A stretch of DNA of 64,000 bases from DASYTH01 sp036002505. GTDB lineage: Bacteria; Actinomycetota; Actinomycetes; Mycobacteriales; Pseudonocardiaceae. Under the pieces are notes generated by a model. That model ran no database searches. It saw nothing but the letters and a program-made list of their open reading frames with translations, and was not told the origin of the DNA. The DNA lies in contig NZ_DASYTH010000406.1 in assembly GCF_036002505.1 (NCBI RefSeq), positions 61,546-125,545 of the forward strand, in the 5' to 3' direction. Position 1 is the first letter of the stretch; every line of letters begins with the position of its first letter. A program made the translations under genes and the position numbers. Below, piece by piece: positions 7,167-16,221 of this stretch.

Positions 7167-9137
7167 TCACCGGAAGGTGGTCCACCGGTCGGTCGGGGTG
7201 GCGGCCGGATCCGCGGGCTGCAGTTCGGTGACGATCTGCGGCGCCGTGGTGGTGTCCGGCAGGGTGGTCGCGCCGGGCAGCAGGGACACCGGGAGCCCGA
7301 GGCGGCTTCGGCCCAGGTCGAGGTCCACGGTCGCCCCGGTGTTGAACGGGATGGTGAAACCGTTGTCGCTCAAGGTGATCACCAGCCCGAGTACCCGGCC
7401 GGCGGGGAGCACGGTGTCGTGCGCGTGCAGCGTCCAGTCCACTGTGTACCACTGACCGGGGACGAGCGGGCTGGGCGCCGTGAGCGAGTCGCGGTGGGCG
7501 GCGTCCAGCCAGCCGCGGGTGAGCACGGCGAAGTCCGCGGTTGTCAGGTTCTTCGCGGTGTCGCGGTAGCACGGGTCGTCGCCGGCGGTGCTGGCGCCGA
7601 AGCAGGACTCGGTGCTGAGCGTCCGGATGCCTTCGCCGGAGCCGAGGTAGTTGATCCGCTCGGCCCGGCCGTAGTCGACCAGGCGCGCGGAGAGCTCGGT
7701 GTTCGGCTGGTTCACCTTGATCCGCAGGCTGATCGTCGCGGTGCCGCTGATCCGCACGTCGTGGGGCAGCGGTGCGGACAGGAACACCCGCCGGCCGGGG
7801 ACCGCGGTGTTCGGGTCGCGCACCGCGGCGTTCTCGCTCAGCGCCGGGTCGTCGGTGACGGACGCCAGGGTGCCCGGGCGGCTCGGCCGCAGACCCAGCG
7901 TGCCGGTGGTGCCGTCGCCGGCGCCGAGCGAGACCGGGAGCTTGACGGTGCCGGGCGCCGGCCAGGTCCGTTCGTCGACCCAGTGGTCCGGGGTGCGCTC
8001 AAGGGTGGCCATCGGCTCGCGCATGACGTTGTTTCGCAGGCCCTGCAACCAGAAGTCGAACCACTTGTGCAATGTGGACACCCAGTCGGCGCGGCGGAAG
8101 TCGAACGGGTCGACGTGCCCCTCCTGGCTCAGCCAGATCTTGCGCGGGACGTCGCGCCGCGCCAGCGCGTCCCACCACTGCGCGAAGTGCTTGGTCTCCA
8201 CGTTGAGGTCGTTGATCCCGTGCACGACGAACACGCTGGCGCGCACCGTGCGGGCGTCCGGCACGAAGTCGCGCTCGGACCAGAACGCGTTGACGTTCCC
8301 GGTGGCGTTCTCCGAACCGGTCAGCAGCCGCTCGCGGTTGGCCACGCAGATGGGGTCCGGGCGGCCGTTGACGAACCCGGAGAGCCAGGACGGGCCGAAG
8401 TCGGCGGTGTAGATCGCGCCGTTGTCCCGGTAGTAGTCGTACCAGCTCGAGATCGCGGAGATCGGCACGATGGTGGCGAGCCCGTCGACACCGGTCGCGG
8501 CCACGCCGTTGGCCACGGTGCCGTCCCAGGACTTGCCGATCATGCCGACCTTGCCGGTGGTCCAGTCCGCGCGGGCGACCGTGCCGTCGGCGTACTCGCC
8601 GTGCGCCCGGCCGTTCAGCCAGTCGATCACGGTCTTCGCGCCGATGATCTCCTCGCGCCCGCCGACGTCACCGCAGCCGGTGGACCGGTTGGTGCCGTTG
8701 AAGTCCACGGCGGCGAACGCGTACCCGCGCGGCACGAAGTAGTTGTCGTAGAACAGCGGGAACTTCACCACGTCGCCGTCCGGCCCGTAGACCTTGCGCT
8801 CGCTCTCGTTGCCGCGCCCGCAGCACTCGTAGTACGGCGAGGCGTCCATGATCACCGGGATCTTCACCCGGGCCTGCGCGGTCTCCCGCGGGCGCACCAG
8901 GTCGACGACGATCTTGTCGGGGGCGCCGTCGCCGTCGTTGTCGAGCGGCGTGGTGACCCACACGCTCTCCCGGATGGCGTTGGCGTAGTCGTAGACGGGC
9001 ACGGTCTCGGTGCCCCGCACGTGCGGCGGCGCCACGTGGGCGGTGGCGGGCGCCGGCACGACAAGACCGGCCAGACCGGCCAGACCGGTCAGCGCCGCGG
9101 CCAGCGTGATACGGCGAAAGGACTGGACCATCGTCAT
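7167..9137 (-). CDS. Secreted Xaa-Pro dipeptidyl-peptidase (S15/CocE family)
   Basis: This 656-residue exported protein has a signal peptide rich in Leu/Ala (LAAALTGLAGLAGLVVPAPA). An alpha/beta-hydrolase follows with GKSWDGT holding the nucleophilic Ser, HGINDLNV the acid Asp and SQEGHVDP the His. A C-terminal jelly-roll begins near TATISLRIKV. This arrangement is typical of PepX_C-domain S15 enzymes, which release Xaa-Pro dipeptides. ATG at 9137 is preferred over the upstream TTG at 9146. The gene converges on the adenosine deaminase across the palindrome element and diverges from the DUF4139 gene with about 65 bases between. Confidence 0.87.
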   Translation of the reverse strand: MTMVQSFRRITLAAALTGLAGLAGLVVPAPATAHVAPPHVRGTETVPVYDYANAIRESVWVTTPLDNDGDGAPDKIVVDLVRPRETAQARVKIPVIMDASPYYECCGRGNESERKVYGPDGDVVKFPLFYDNYFVPRGYAFAAVDFNGTNRSTGCGDVGGREEIIGAKTVIDWLNGRAHGEYADGTVARADWTTGKVGMIGKSWDGTVANGVAATGVDGLATIVPISAISSWYDYYRDNGAIYTADFGPSWLSGFVNGRPDPICVANRERLLTGSENATGNVNAFWSERDFVPDARTVRASVFVVHGINDLNVETKHFAQWWDALARRDVPRKIWLSQEGHVDPFDFRRADWVSTLHKWFDFWLQGLRNNVMREPMATLERTPDHWVDERTWPAPGTVKLPVSLGAGDGTTGTLGLRPSRPGTLASVTDDPALSENAAVRDPNTAVPGRRVFLSAPLPHDVRISGTATISLRIKVNQPNTELSARLVDYGRAERINYLGSGEGIRTLSTESCFGASTAGDDPCYRDTAKNLTTADFAVLTRGWLDAAHRDSLTAPSPLVPGQWYTVDWTLHAHDTVLPAGRVLGLVITLSDNGFTIPFNTGATVDLDLGRSRLGLPVSLLPGATTLPDTTTAPQIVTELQPADPAATPTDRWTTFR

Positions 9138-9201
9138 GTGCCGCAACGTATCCGCGCCGCTCCGACCGACGGTAGCCCCGATGGTCGGCTAGCGTGGCCC
9201 A

Positions 9202-10779
9202 ATGACCACCAGTGTGGACGCCCCGATCGTCGCGGTGACGGTGTATCCGGGGCAGGCGCGGATCACCCGGCGCCAGGTTGTCGAGCTGGCCGCCGGGGAG
9301 CAGCGCGTGCAGGTCGGCGGGCTGCCGCTGAGCCTGCGCGCCGACTCGGTGCGGGTGAACGGCCGCGGCCCGGCGACCGTGCTGGGCGTGGACGTGGTGG
9401 CCGAGCACCACCCGCGCTCCCCCGACGTCACCGTGGACGAGTTGGAGAAGCGCCGGCAGGCGTTGGCGGACCGGCTCAGCGAGCTGGACGACGAGGGGAC
9501 GGTGGCCACCGCGCGCCAGGAGCTGATCGGGTCGCTGTCCCGGCGGTCCGGCGCGGCGTTCGCCCGGGCGCTGGCCGCCGAGTCGGCCGAGGTGTCCCGG
9601 GTGGCCTCGGTCGGCGACGCCCTGGCCGAGCAGCTCGGCGCGGTCCTCGCGAGTCGTAGAGAGCTGGCCGAGCGCCGGCGGACCGTGCAGCTCGAACACG
9701 AGGAGGTGGTGCGCCGGCTGGGCGAGCGGCTCGCCCAGCAGGTGCCGGACCGGCGCGCGGTCGCCGTGGACCTGTCTGTTGCCGGGCCCGGCGCGGTGGA
9801 GCTGGAGGTGTCCTACCTGGTCGACGGCGCGCGCTGGGAGTCCCGGTACGACGTGCGGTTGCGCGGCGAGTCGCTGACGCTGACCTGGTTCGGCCTGATC
9901 ACCCAGCACAGCGGGGAGGACTGGCCGGAGTGTGACCTCAGCCTGAGCACCGCCCGGCCGGCGAGCGCCGTGACCGTGCCCGAGCTGGACCCGTGGTACC
10001 TGCAGCGCGAGGAGCCGATGAAGGTGTTCCGGGCACAGGGAATGGTGGGCGCGGGTGCGGACTTCGCCATGCCGGCCCCCGCCGCACCGGCCGCCGCGAA
10101 GGCCAGGCAGCTCTCCGCGCCGCGCGAGCTCGCCACGGCCACCGCCGGGGTCGAGCACGGGGTCGCGGCCACCACCTACCGGCCGGCGCGCCGGATCGCG
10201 GTGCCCGCGGACGGCACCGCGCACCGCACCACGGTCACCGTGGCGGAGCTGCCGACCCGGCTGGACCATGTCACGGTGCCGCTGCGCGGGCCCGAGGCCT
10301 ACCTGCGGGCGACCGCGGTCAACACCTCGGAGCACACGCTGCGGCCCGGTCCGGCCGCGATCTTCCACGACACCGAGTACGTCGGCACCACGACTTTGGA
10401 GCCGTGGGCGCCCGGCGAGGAGGTGGAGCTGGCGCTCGGCGTGGACGACCGGGTGCGGGTCGAGCGCGAGCTGGTCCGGCGCGCGGCCGGCAAGGCGGTG
10501 CTCGGCGGCACCCGCCGGCACGAGGCGGCGTACAAGATCACGATCGGCAACTACGGGCCACGGCCGGCATCGGTCACGGTGATCGACCAGATCCCGGTCT
10601 CCCGGGACGATGCGATCGAGGTGCGGGAGGTGCGGCTCGAGCCGAAGCCGGCGGAGCAGACCGACCTCGGCGAGATCACCTGGAAGCTCTCCCTGGAGCC
10701 CAACAAGACCGCGGAGCTGACCATCGCCTTCCGCGTCGACGTGAGCAAGGGCGTCAAAATCTCCGGCTGGCGAGATTGA
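9202..10779 (+). CDS. DUF4139 / mucoidy-inhibitor MuiA-family protein
   Basis: The 525-residue product has the two recognisable parts of this family. The N-terminal beta domain with VTVYPGQARITR is followed by a coiled-coil stretch near residues 75-170 (ELEKRRQALADRLSELDD). The C-terminal DUF4139 beta region contains YLVDGARWESRYDVRL, WFGLITQHSGEDWPECDLSL and the ending NKTAELTIAFRVDVSKG. No signal peptide is seen. The biochemical role of the family is unknown, and nothing in the neighbourhood narrows it. It is transcribed alone and ends 12 bases from the STAND operon. Confidence 0.85.
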   Translation: MTTSVDAPIVAVTVYPGQARITRRQVVELAAGEQRVQVGGLPLSLRADSVRVNGRGPATVLGVDVVAEHHPRSPDVTVDELEKRRQALADRLSELDDEGTVATARQELIGSLSRRSGAAFARALAAESAEVSRVASVGDALAEQLGAVLASRRELAERRRTVQLEHEEVVRRLGERLAQQVPDRRAVAVDLSVAGPGAVELEVSYLVDGARWESRYDVRLRGESLTLTWFGLITQHSGEDWPECDLSLSTARPASAVTVPELDPWYLQREEPMKVFRAQGMVGAGADFAMPAPAAPAAAKARQLSAPRELATATAGVEHGVAATTYRPARRIAVPADGTAHRTTVTVAELPTRLDHVTVPLRGPEAYLRATAVNTSEHTLRPGPAAIFHDTEYVGTTTLEPWAPGEEVELALGVDDRVRVERELVRRAAGKAVLGGTRRHEAAYKITIGNYGPRPASVTVIDQIPVSRDDAIEVREVRLEPKPAEQTDLGEITWKLSLEPNKTAELTIAFRVDVSKGVKISGWRD

Positions 10780-10791
10780 CATCCGAATAGG

Positions 10792-13200
10792 TCACGTGGT
10801 CCCCAAGCGCTCGCTGATACGGCGACGCATGTCAGCCGCTCTCGGATCGCCGAAACCGGCAAGGATCGACAGAGCTTCCGCCCAGTGGAGCCGAGCCCGA
10901 TCGTCGGCGCCGGTTCGCAATAGAACGTTGGCCAGGTTATTCAACGACACGGCCAACTGCCAGCGGTCTTTGAGTTCTCGATGGGTAGCGGCGGCACGTC
11001 GATGGAAATCTGCCGCCTCCTCGGTCCGCCCGATTTCGGCATATGCCTCACCGGTAGCATCGAGAACACGAGCCTCACGGCTGCGGTCGCCGAGCTGGCG
11101 GTGCAGGGTCGCGGCTTGCTGATATACGACAAGCGCCTCCGCCGGCCGACCGAGGGCACGAAGTACTGCACCGAGCTCGAGCGACCAGTACGCATCTTGG
11201 ACGCGGTTACTTTGCTCACGAGCAATGGCTATCGCTTGCTCGATCAACGGAAGTGCCGTCCCGGGTTGCCCGCGCTCGCGCTCAATCCTGCTGAGGAGAT
11301 AAAATGTATCCCCTTCATTGATCCGTTCCCCTCGTTCACGAAAGATATCGAGCGCGCGCCGAAGAACACGGTGGGCCTCGGCCAGCTCCTCGAGCTCGCA
11401 GCTGACGTGACCAAGGTTGAACAGCAGCAGAGCTTCCCAATAGGAGTCACCGTGTTCCCGCAGGCCAGCCAGGCTCTGCTCGAAAAAGCTCCGCGCTGAC
11501 ACCAGATCCCAGGCGAGAAGAGCGGCCCGACCGAGACCATTGAGGGCCAGTGCCGCGCCGAAGCCGTCGCCCAGCTCTCGGCGGATGTTGAGCGTAGCCC
11601 GGTAGTACTCGGCGCCCTGCTCCAGGCTCCGCGCCTGGATGTGAACCATGGCCAAACTCTCGAGTAACTCCGCTTCAGCGCCGCGGTCGCCGAGTTGTCG
11701 AGCCGCGTCCAAGCCGATTTGCGACGTGTCCAACCAATCGTCAAACACGGTGAGAACTCCGTAGACGGTGCGGAGCACTACTGCGAACTGCCACGCAAAC
11801 CGCGGATCACCGGCAGCGGTCGCAGCGCGGATCACGGCACCGAAGTTGACTCGCTCCGACTCACACCAGCGCATCGCCTCGCCGAACCCGCCAAACGTCA
11901 TCGGCATGCTGCCTTCACCAGGCGGGTCAAGCGGGACACGGGGTTCATATGGACGTAGGGCGGCTTGTGCCGCGTCGGCGGAGCGCAGGTACCAGGCAAG
12001 CACCCGGCGCAGGGCCGCCTGAAGGCTTTCCGGAGTTTCCTCCTGCCGGGCCTGATCGGTTGCGTAGATCCTCAAGAGGTCATGGAACTGATATCGATCG
12101 GCACCGTTCTCCTCCATCAGATGCAACCCGGCGAGGATATCGAGTTGCCGTCGTGTTTCGTTGACATCCACGCCGACTAGTACCGCGGCCGCCGCCGTGC
12201 TGAACTCGGATCCGGGATACAGACCCAACAGCCGAAACACCCGCGCCGTCTGTTCAGCCAATGCTCGGTAAGACCAGGCAAACGCAGTGCGTACTGCCTC
12301 GGCATCCTCGTCCTCGCCGGACGATAGCGCAGCCCAGAATCCCGACTCATCGCGCAATCCCATGATCAGTTGATCCAGCGGTATCCGCGGCCTTCGAGCG
12401 GCACGTTCGGCCGCGATACGCAGCGCCAGCGGAAGGCGTCCGCACAATCGTGCGAGCTCGACCAATTCCGCCGAATCGTCCTCCGCACGATATGCGGCCG
12501 TCGCCGTCCGGAGCAGGAGAACGGCATCGGGCGCGGTGAGCACGTCGAGGGTCACCCGGTGAGCGCCGTCCCGAATCACGAGGCCAGACAGGCGGCTCCG
12601 GCTCGTCACAACGACCAGGCAAGCGGCCGTGCCTGGCAGCAATGGGCGAACCTGCCCGACGGTTGCGGCGTTGTCCAGAACCACCAACATCCGCCGGTTG
12701 GCGAGGAGCGATCGGTACAAGGCAGCCTTGTCGTCGACATCGACCGGTATGGAGCGGGGCGGCACGTCCAGTGCGCGCAAGAACCGGTCAAGAACCCGAT
12801 CCGCTCCAATCGGCGGGCCCGGGTCATAGCCACGCAGGTTCACATATAACTGACCATCCGGAAAGTGTGGCCGAACCCGATGTGCCCAGTGCACCGCCAG
12901 CGAGGTCTTGCCAACTCCGGCCGTCCCGACAATGACAGAAACACCCGCAACGGAGGATCCAGCGACATCTCCGGCCAGAAAGGTGTCGAGCCGATCCAAC
13001 TCGACCTGGCGGTTCACGAAACCGTGGACGCCGACGGGCAACTGCTGGAGCACCGGACCACGTGCACGGCCCTGACCTCCAAAAAATATGCCGCCATGAA
13101 TCGTCCCGGCTTGCACCACGTCGCCGGCCGAGCCGGACAGTTCAGAATGTGTTTCTCCGCTGGCGGGCTCCCTGACGTGCTCGCTCGGACCGCCGGTCAC
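10792..13200 (-). CDS. STAND NTPase: RHIM-like motif, NB-ARC and TPR repeats
   Basis: This 802-residue protein starts at GTG 13200 (GGGAG upstream). Residues 26-42 form DVVQAGTIHGGIFFGG, a short amyloid-like signalling motif with the V-Q-x-G core of RHIM sequences. An NB-ARC ATPase follows (GTAGVGKTSLA near 92-102, LVVLDNA, LVVTSRSRL, RLPLALRIAAE). A winged-helix region contains YQFHDLLRIYA, and at least six TPR units span about 480-800. By family knowledge such proteins sense a ligand through the repeats and oligomerise. No effector domain is fused, so a partner carrying one must be recruited. It is the last gene of a three-gene operon, 25 bases after the DUF6879 gene. Base composition is less GC-rich than its neighbours, suggesting transfer. 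Confidence 0.83.
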   Translation of the reverse strand: MTGGPSEHVREPASGETHSELSGSAGDVVQAGTIHGGIFFGGQGRARGPVLQQLPVGVHGFVNRQVELDRLDTFLAGDVAGSSVAGVSVIVGTAGVGKTSLAVHWAHRVRPHFPDGQLYVNLRGYDPGPPIGADRVLDRFLRALDVPPRSIPVDVDDKAALYRSLLANRRMLVVLDNAATVGQVRPLLPGTAACLVVVTSRSRLSGLVIRDGAHRVTLDVLTAPDAVLLLRTATAAYRAEDDSAELVELARLCGRLPLALRIAAERAARRPRIPLDQLIMGLRDESGFWAALSSGEDEDAEAVRTAFAWSYRALAEQTARVFRLLGLYPGSEFSTAAAAVLVGVDVNETRRQLDILAGLHLMEENGADRYQFHDLLRIYATDQARQEETPESLQAALRRVLAWYLRSADAAQAALRPYEPRVPLDPPGEGSMPMTFGGFGEAMRWCESERVNFGAVIRAATAAGDPRFAWQFAVVLRTVYGVLTVFDDWLDTSQIGLDAARQLGDRGAEAELLESLAMVHIQARSLEQGAEYYRATLNIRRELGDGFGAALALNGLGRAALLAWDLVSARSFFEQSLAGLREHGDSYWEALLLFNLGHVSCELEELAEAHRVLRRALDIFRERGERINEGDTFYLLSRIERERGQPGTALPLIEQAIAIAREQSNRVQDAYWSLELGAVLRALGRPAEALVVYQQAATLHRQLGDRSREARVLDATGEAYAEIGRTEEAADFHRRAAATHRELKDRWQLAVSLNNLANVLLRTGADDRARLHWAEALSILAGFGDPRAADMRRRISERLGTT

Positions 13201-13225
13201 CGCCGCTCCCAGGTAGCTAGCGATG

Positions 13226-13837
13226 TCATGGATTCACAGGTGGCTCCATGTGAGCAATCCTTCGCTGGAAGAAAATGCTCAATTCTTCACCCTCTGAGTA
13301 AAGGTGGTCAATGAACTCGACGCATTGTGCCACAATGCCCACGCCGATGAACCGGCTTGCTCCCGTGCAAGCGCCGTTTTCGTCGTAGAAGGCGCAATAC
13401 GCGGTGTCATCCCCGACCGTGAGGAGTTCGGGCAGCGGACGATCCGTCTCGAACTCTTCGACCTGCAACGGTGTGATCACGCGAGTTGTTTCGCCGTACT
13501 CTGCTGCGAGCAGCAGGTAATGCAGTTCCCACTGCACATACGGAACGACGGGTTCCTCCACACCCCGCACCCGGTACAGACCGATGCCGCGGGCCTCGAC
13601 GTCACGGCGCATCTCTTCGAGATCCGCACGCTGCTCACCGATGAGCCGAAGGGCGTCGTCCCAGTCGCCACGAACAAGTGCCTTCCAAGCAGGATTCTCC
13701 GGTTCTCTGAAGTTCTGCAGCCGCTCAAGCTTCCACGAGTCGTGACTGCCCGCGCTTGCGAACCGCTTTCCATAGTCAGCTTTGAACTCCGCACGCGTCA
13801 GCCGTTCGCCACTCGCACCATAGAGCAAATCAAGCAT
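13226..13837 (-). CDS. DUF6879-family protein
   Basis: The 203-residue protein matches the DUF6879 pattern by its Trp-Lys-Leu-Glu motif (HDSWKLERLQNF), the central WDDALRLIGEQR helix and the WELHYLLLAAEYGE segment. Acidic residues are frequent and there is no signal peptide. The molecular function of the family is unknown; it is common beside small regulators and STAND or XRE proteins in actinomycetes. The start overlaps the end of the upstream small gene by 8 bases, which indicates one transcript and coupled translation. Confidence 0.7.
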   Translation of the reverse strand: MLDLLYGASGERLTRAEFKADYGKRFASAGSHDSWKLERLQNFREPENPAWKALVRGDWDDALRLIGEQRADLEEMRRDVEARGIGLYRVRGVEEPVVPYVQWELHYLLLAAEYGETTRVITPLQVEEFETDRPLPELLTVGDDTAYCAFYDENGACTGASRFIGVGIVAQCVEFIDHLYSEGEELSIFFQRRIAHMEPPVNP

Positions 13838-14099
13838 CGGGCATGTTCGCCTTCGCCGAGATGAAGGTGGCGCGCGGCAGAATTACTAGCCGCTCGTCAA
13901 AATCAATACTCGCATTGTCCGGGATTCTGGACCCGAAGGCCGAGGTCAGATCCTTCCCGATGACGGCAATGTCACCATTGTCGAGCTCCCAGATATCGGG
14001 ACACTCGGCGCGCGTCGTGCTGACTCCGTCCCCATGCGGGGGCTTGCACAGTCGCCGGACAAACGACGCGGCGGGGTCGGCCTTCCATGCGTCGACCAT
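13830..14099 (-). CDS. Small protein, first gene of the STAND/DUF6879 operon
   Basis: ATG at 14099 follows GGAGGAAGTC, so the upstream extension of the frame to 14183 is probably not translated. The 89-residue product has ELDNGDIAVIGKDLTSAFG and a strand-rich end (SIDFDERLVILPRATF). It has no Cys cluster, helix-turn-helix or signal peptide that I can recognise. Small proteins of this kind often precede DUF6879 genes in actinomycetes, but I know of no assigned function. Its position suggests it is an accessory or regulator of the operon. Confidence 0.65.
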   Translation of the reverse strand: MVDAWKADPAASFVRRLCKPPHGDGVSTTRAECPDIWELDNGDIAVIGKDLTSAFGSRIPDNASIDFDERLVILPRATFISAKANMPDA

Positions 14100-14218
14100 G
14101 ACTTCCTCCAACGGACTCGAACATGATGTCACGCACCGTACCAATGGTGTCACGGCCTGCCGGGTTGCCGCCGGGACAAACACGGGACAGCTGCTGTGCC
14201 ATGTGATATTTTACCGAC

Positions 14219-15103
14219 ATGATGATACCGGGTCGGCCGTGGCATGGGGTGCTGGTGGCGGCGGCGTTGCCGTTTCGGGAGGATCTGAGTGTTGATCTGG
14301 AGCGGTATGCCGAGCACGTGCGGTGGCTGGCCGACGGTGGATGTCACGGCATTGTGCCGAACGGATCCCTTGGGGAGTACCAGGTTCTGACGCCGGAGGA
14401 GCGGGCGGCAGTGGTGGCGACCGCGGTGGCGGCGGCGCCGGAGGGGTTCACCGTCATGCCGGGGGCGGGCGCCTACGGGGCGCTGGAGGCGCGGCGGTGG
14501 GCGGAGCAGGCGGGCGAGGCGGGGTGCCCGGCCGTCATGCTGCTGCCGCCGAACGCGTACCGGGCGGACGAGCGGGCGGTGCTCAACCACTACCGCGAGG
14601 TGGCGCGGGCCGGGCTGCCGATCGTGGCGTACAACAACCCCTTCGACACCAAGGTGGATCTCACGCCGGAGCTGCTCGCGCGGCTGCACGGTGAGGGCCT
14701 GATCGTGGCGGTCAAGGAGTTCAGCGGCGACGTGCGCCGGCCCTACCAGATCGCGGAGCTCGCACCGGGGCTCGAGTTGCTGGTCGGTGCGGACGACGTT
14801 GTGTTGGAGCTGGCGCTGGCCGGCGCGGTCGGCTGGGTGGCCGGCTTCCCGAACGCCCTGCCGCGCCAGTGCGTCGAGCTGTACCACGCCGCGACGGGCG
14901 CCGACCCGGCCGCCGCGGTCAAGCCGTACCGCCGGCTGCATCCGTTGCTGCGCTGGGATTCCCGCTTCGAGTTCGTCCAGGCGATCAAGCTGTCGATGGC
15001 GGTCGCCGGCCGGTACGGTGGGCCCTGCCGCCCGCCGCGGGAGCCACTGTCCGACATGGACGCCGCGGCGATCCGGGCGGCCACCGAGGAGGTGCTGCAC
15101 TGA
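14219..15103 (+). CDS. DapA-family lyase, probable pyrroline-4-hydroxy-2-carboxylate deaminase
   Basis: The 294-residue protein is a dihydrodipicolinate-synthase-type TIM barrel. GIVPNGSLGEYQVLTPEER carries the GxxGE-like substrate loop, YNNPFDTKVDL holds the conserved Tyr, and VAVKEFSGDVRR has the Schiff-base Lys. The next genes encode a hydroxyproline epimerase and dehydrogenase, so the likely reaction is conversion of pyrroline-4-hydroxy-2-carboxylate to alpha-ketoglutarate semialdehyde with loss of ammonia. The start is ATG 14219 (or 14222). The stop TGA shares its A with the ATG of the epimerase gene. It diverges from the STAND operon over about 120 bases. Confidence 0.82.
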   Translation: MMIPGRPWHGVLVAAALPFREDLSVDLERYAEHVRWLADGGCHGIVPNGSLGEYQVLTPEERAAVVATAVAAAPEGFTVMPGAGAYGALEARRWAEQAGEAGCPAVMLLPPNAYRADERAVLNHYREVARAGLPIVAYNNPFDTKVDLTPELLARLHGEGLIVAVKEFSGDVRRPYQIAELAPGLELLVGADDVVLELALAGAVGWVAGFPNALPRQCVELYHAATGADPAAAVKPYRRLHPLLRWDSRFEFVQAIKLSMAVAGRYGGPCRPPREPLSDMDAAAIRAATEEVLH

Positions 15104-16104
15104 TGCGGTCGAGACATGTGTTCCACGCGGTCGACTCGCACACCGAGGGCATGCCCACCCGGGTGATCACCGGCGGGGTCGGCGTGATCCCAGGCGCCAG
15201 CATGGCCGAGCGCCGGCTGCACTTCATCGAGCACCTGGACCACCTGCGCCGGCTGCTGATGGAGGAGCCGCGCGGGCACGCGGCCATGTCCGGCGCGATC
15301 CTGCAGCCGCCGGCCCGGCCGGACGCCGACCACGGGGTGCTGTTCATCGAGGTGTCCGGGGTGCTGCCGATGTGTGGGCACGGCACCATCGGCGTGGCCA
15401 CCGTGCTGGTGGAGACCGGGCTGGTGCCGGTGGTCGAGCCGGTGACCACGATCCGGCTGGAGGTGCCGGCGGGCCTGGTCACCGTCGAGGTCGCGGTGCG
15501 GGACGGCCGGGCGGAGGCGGTGACGATCAGCAACGTGGCCTCGTTCGCGGTGGCGCTGGACGCCAAGATCGACGTGCCGGGGTTCGGCGCGGTGCGGTAC
15601 GACCTGGCCTACGGCGGGAACTTCTACGCCATCACCGCGCTGGACGAGCTGGGCATCCCGTTCGAGCACGCCGAGCGGGAGCGGCTGCTGGACGCCGGGC
15701 TGGCGATCATGGACGCGATCAACGCCGCGGATCCGCCGGTGCATCCGGAGGACCCGGCGGCGCGGGACGTGCACGGGGTGTACCTCACCGCGCCCGGCTC
15801 GACCGCCGCCCACTCCCGGCACGCGATGGTGCTGCCGCCGCGCTGGTTCGACCGTTCCCCGTGCGGCACCGGCACCTCCGCGCGGATGGCCGCCCTGCAC
15901 GCCCGCGGCGAGTTGGGTGTGGGCACCGACTTCGTCAACGAGTCGTTCCTCGGCACCCGGTTCACCGGCCGGCTGACCGGCGAGACCACGGTCGGCGGGC
16001 GCCCGGCGGTGCTCCCCACGATCACCGGGCGGGCCTGGATCACCGGCACCGCCCAGTACCTGCTCGACCCGGACGACCCGTTCCCGGCCGGGTTCCTGTT
16101 GTGA
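15103..16104 (+). CDS. 4-hydroxyproline 2-epimerase (proline racemase family)
   Basis: The 333-residue product contains both catalytic regions of the proline racemase superfamily. PMCGHGTIG holds the first Cys and SPCGTGTSARMA the second. Having Cys at both sites fits a racemase/epimerase and excludes the dehydratase branch, where Thr replaces one. HAVDSHTEGMPTRVITGG is the usual N-terminus. It should convert trans-4-hydroxy-L-proline to cis-4-hydroxy-D-proline, the substrate of the dehydrogenase encoded downstream. Its start overlaps the preceding stop (TGATG), so it is translated with the DapA-family gene. Confidence 0.88.
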   Translation: MRSRHVFHAVDSHTEGMPTRVITGGVGVIPGASMAERRLHFIEHLDHLRRLLMEEPRGHAAMSGAILQPPARPDADHGVLFIEVSGVLPMCGHGTIGVATVLVETGLVPVVEPVTTIRLEVPAGLVTVEVAVRDGRAEAVTISNVASFAVALDAKIDVPGFGAVRYDLAYGGNFYAITALDELGIPFEHAERERLLDAGLAIMDAINAADPPVHPEDPAARDVHGVYLTAPGSTAAHSRHAMVLPPRWFDRSPCGTGTSARMAALHARGELGVGTDFVNESFLGTRFTGRLTGETTVGGRPAVLPTITGRAWITGTAQYLLDPDDPFPAGFLL

Positions 16105-16121
16105 GCGGGAAGTGAGGCCGC

Positions 16122-16195
16122 GATGCCGGCTGCACGGAGGAGCAGCGCAGGTGCGAGGAACGAGCACCGAGCAGCGGACGGAGGAAGCCGGCATC
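16122..16195. repeat. Interrupted inverted repeat between epimerase and regulator genes
   Basis: GATGCCGGCT at 16122-16131 is repeated inverted as AGCCGGCATC at 16186-16195. The pairing continues outward through GGCCGC and GCGGCC with a 4-base offset on the right. The 54-base loop is purine-rich (repeats of GAGGAG, GAGCA and GCGAGGAACGAGC). It could attenuate transcription between the epimerase and the GntR gene, or be a small intergenic repeat. Part of it is open in the GntR frame, but the GTG at 16222 is the better start. Confidence 0.55.
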
Positions 16196-16221
16196 TGCTG
16201 CGGCCGAGCTGGAGCGAACCG

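Noticed and set aside
8668..10782. A 704-codon minus-strand frame opposite PepX and DUF4139 genes
   Set aside because: It spans two divergent real genes and their promoter and has shadow-frame composition.
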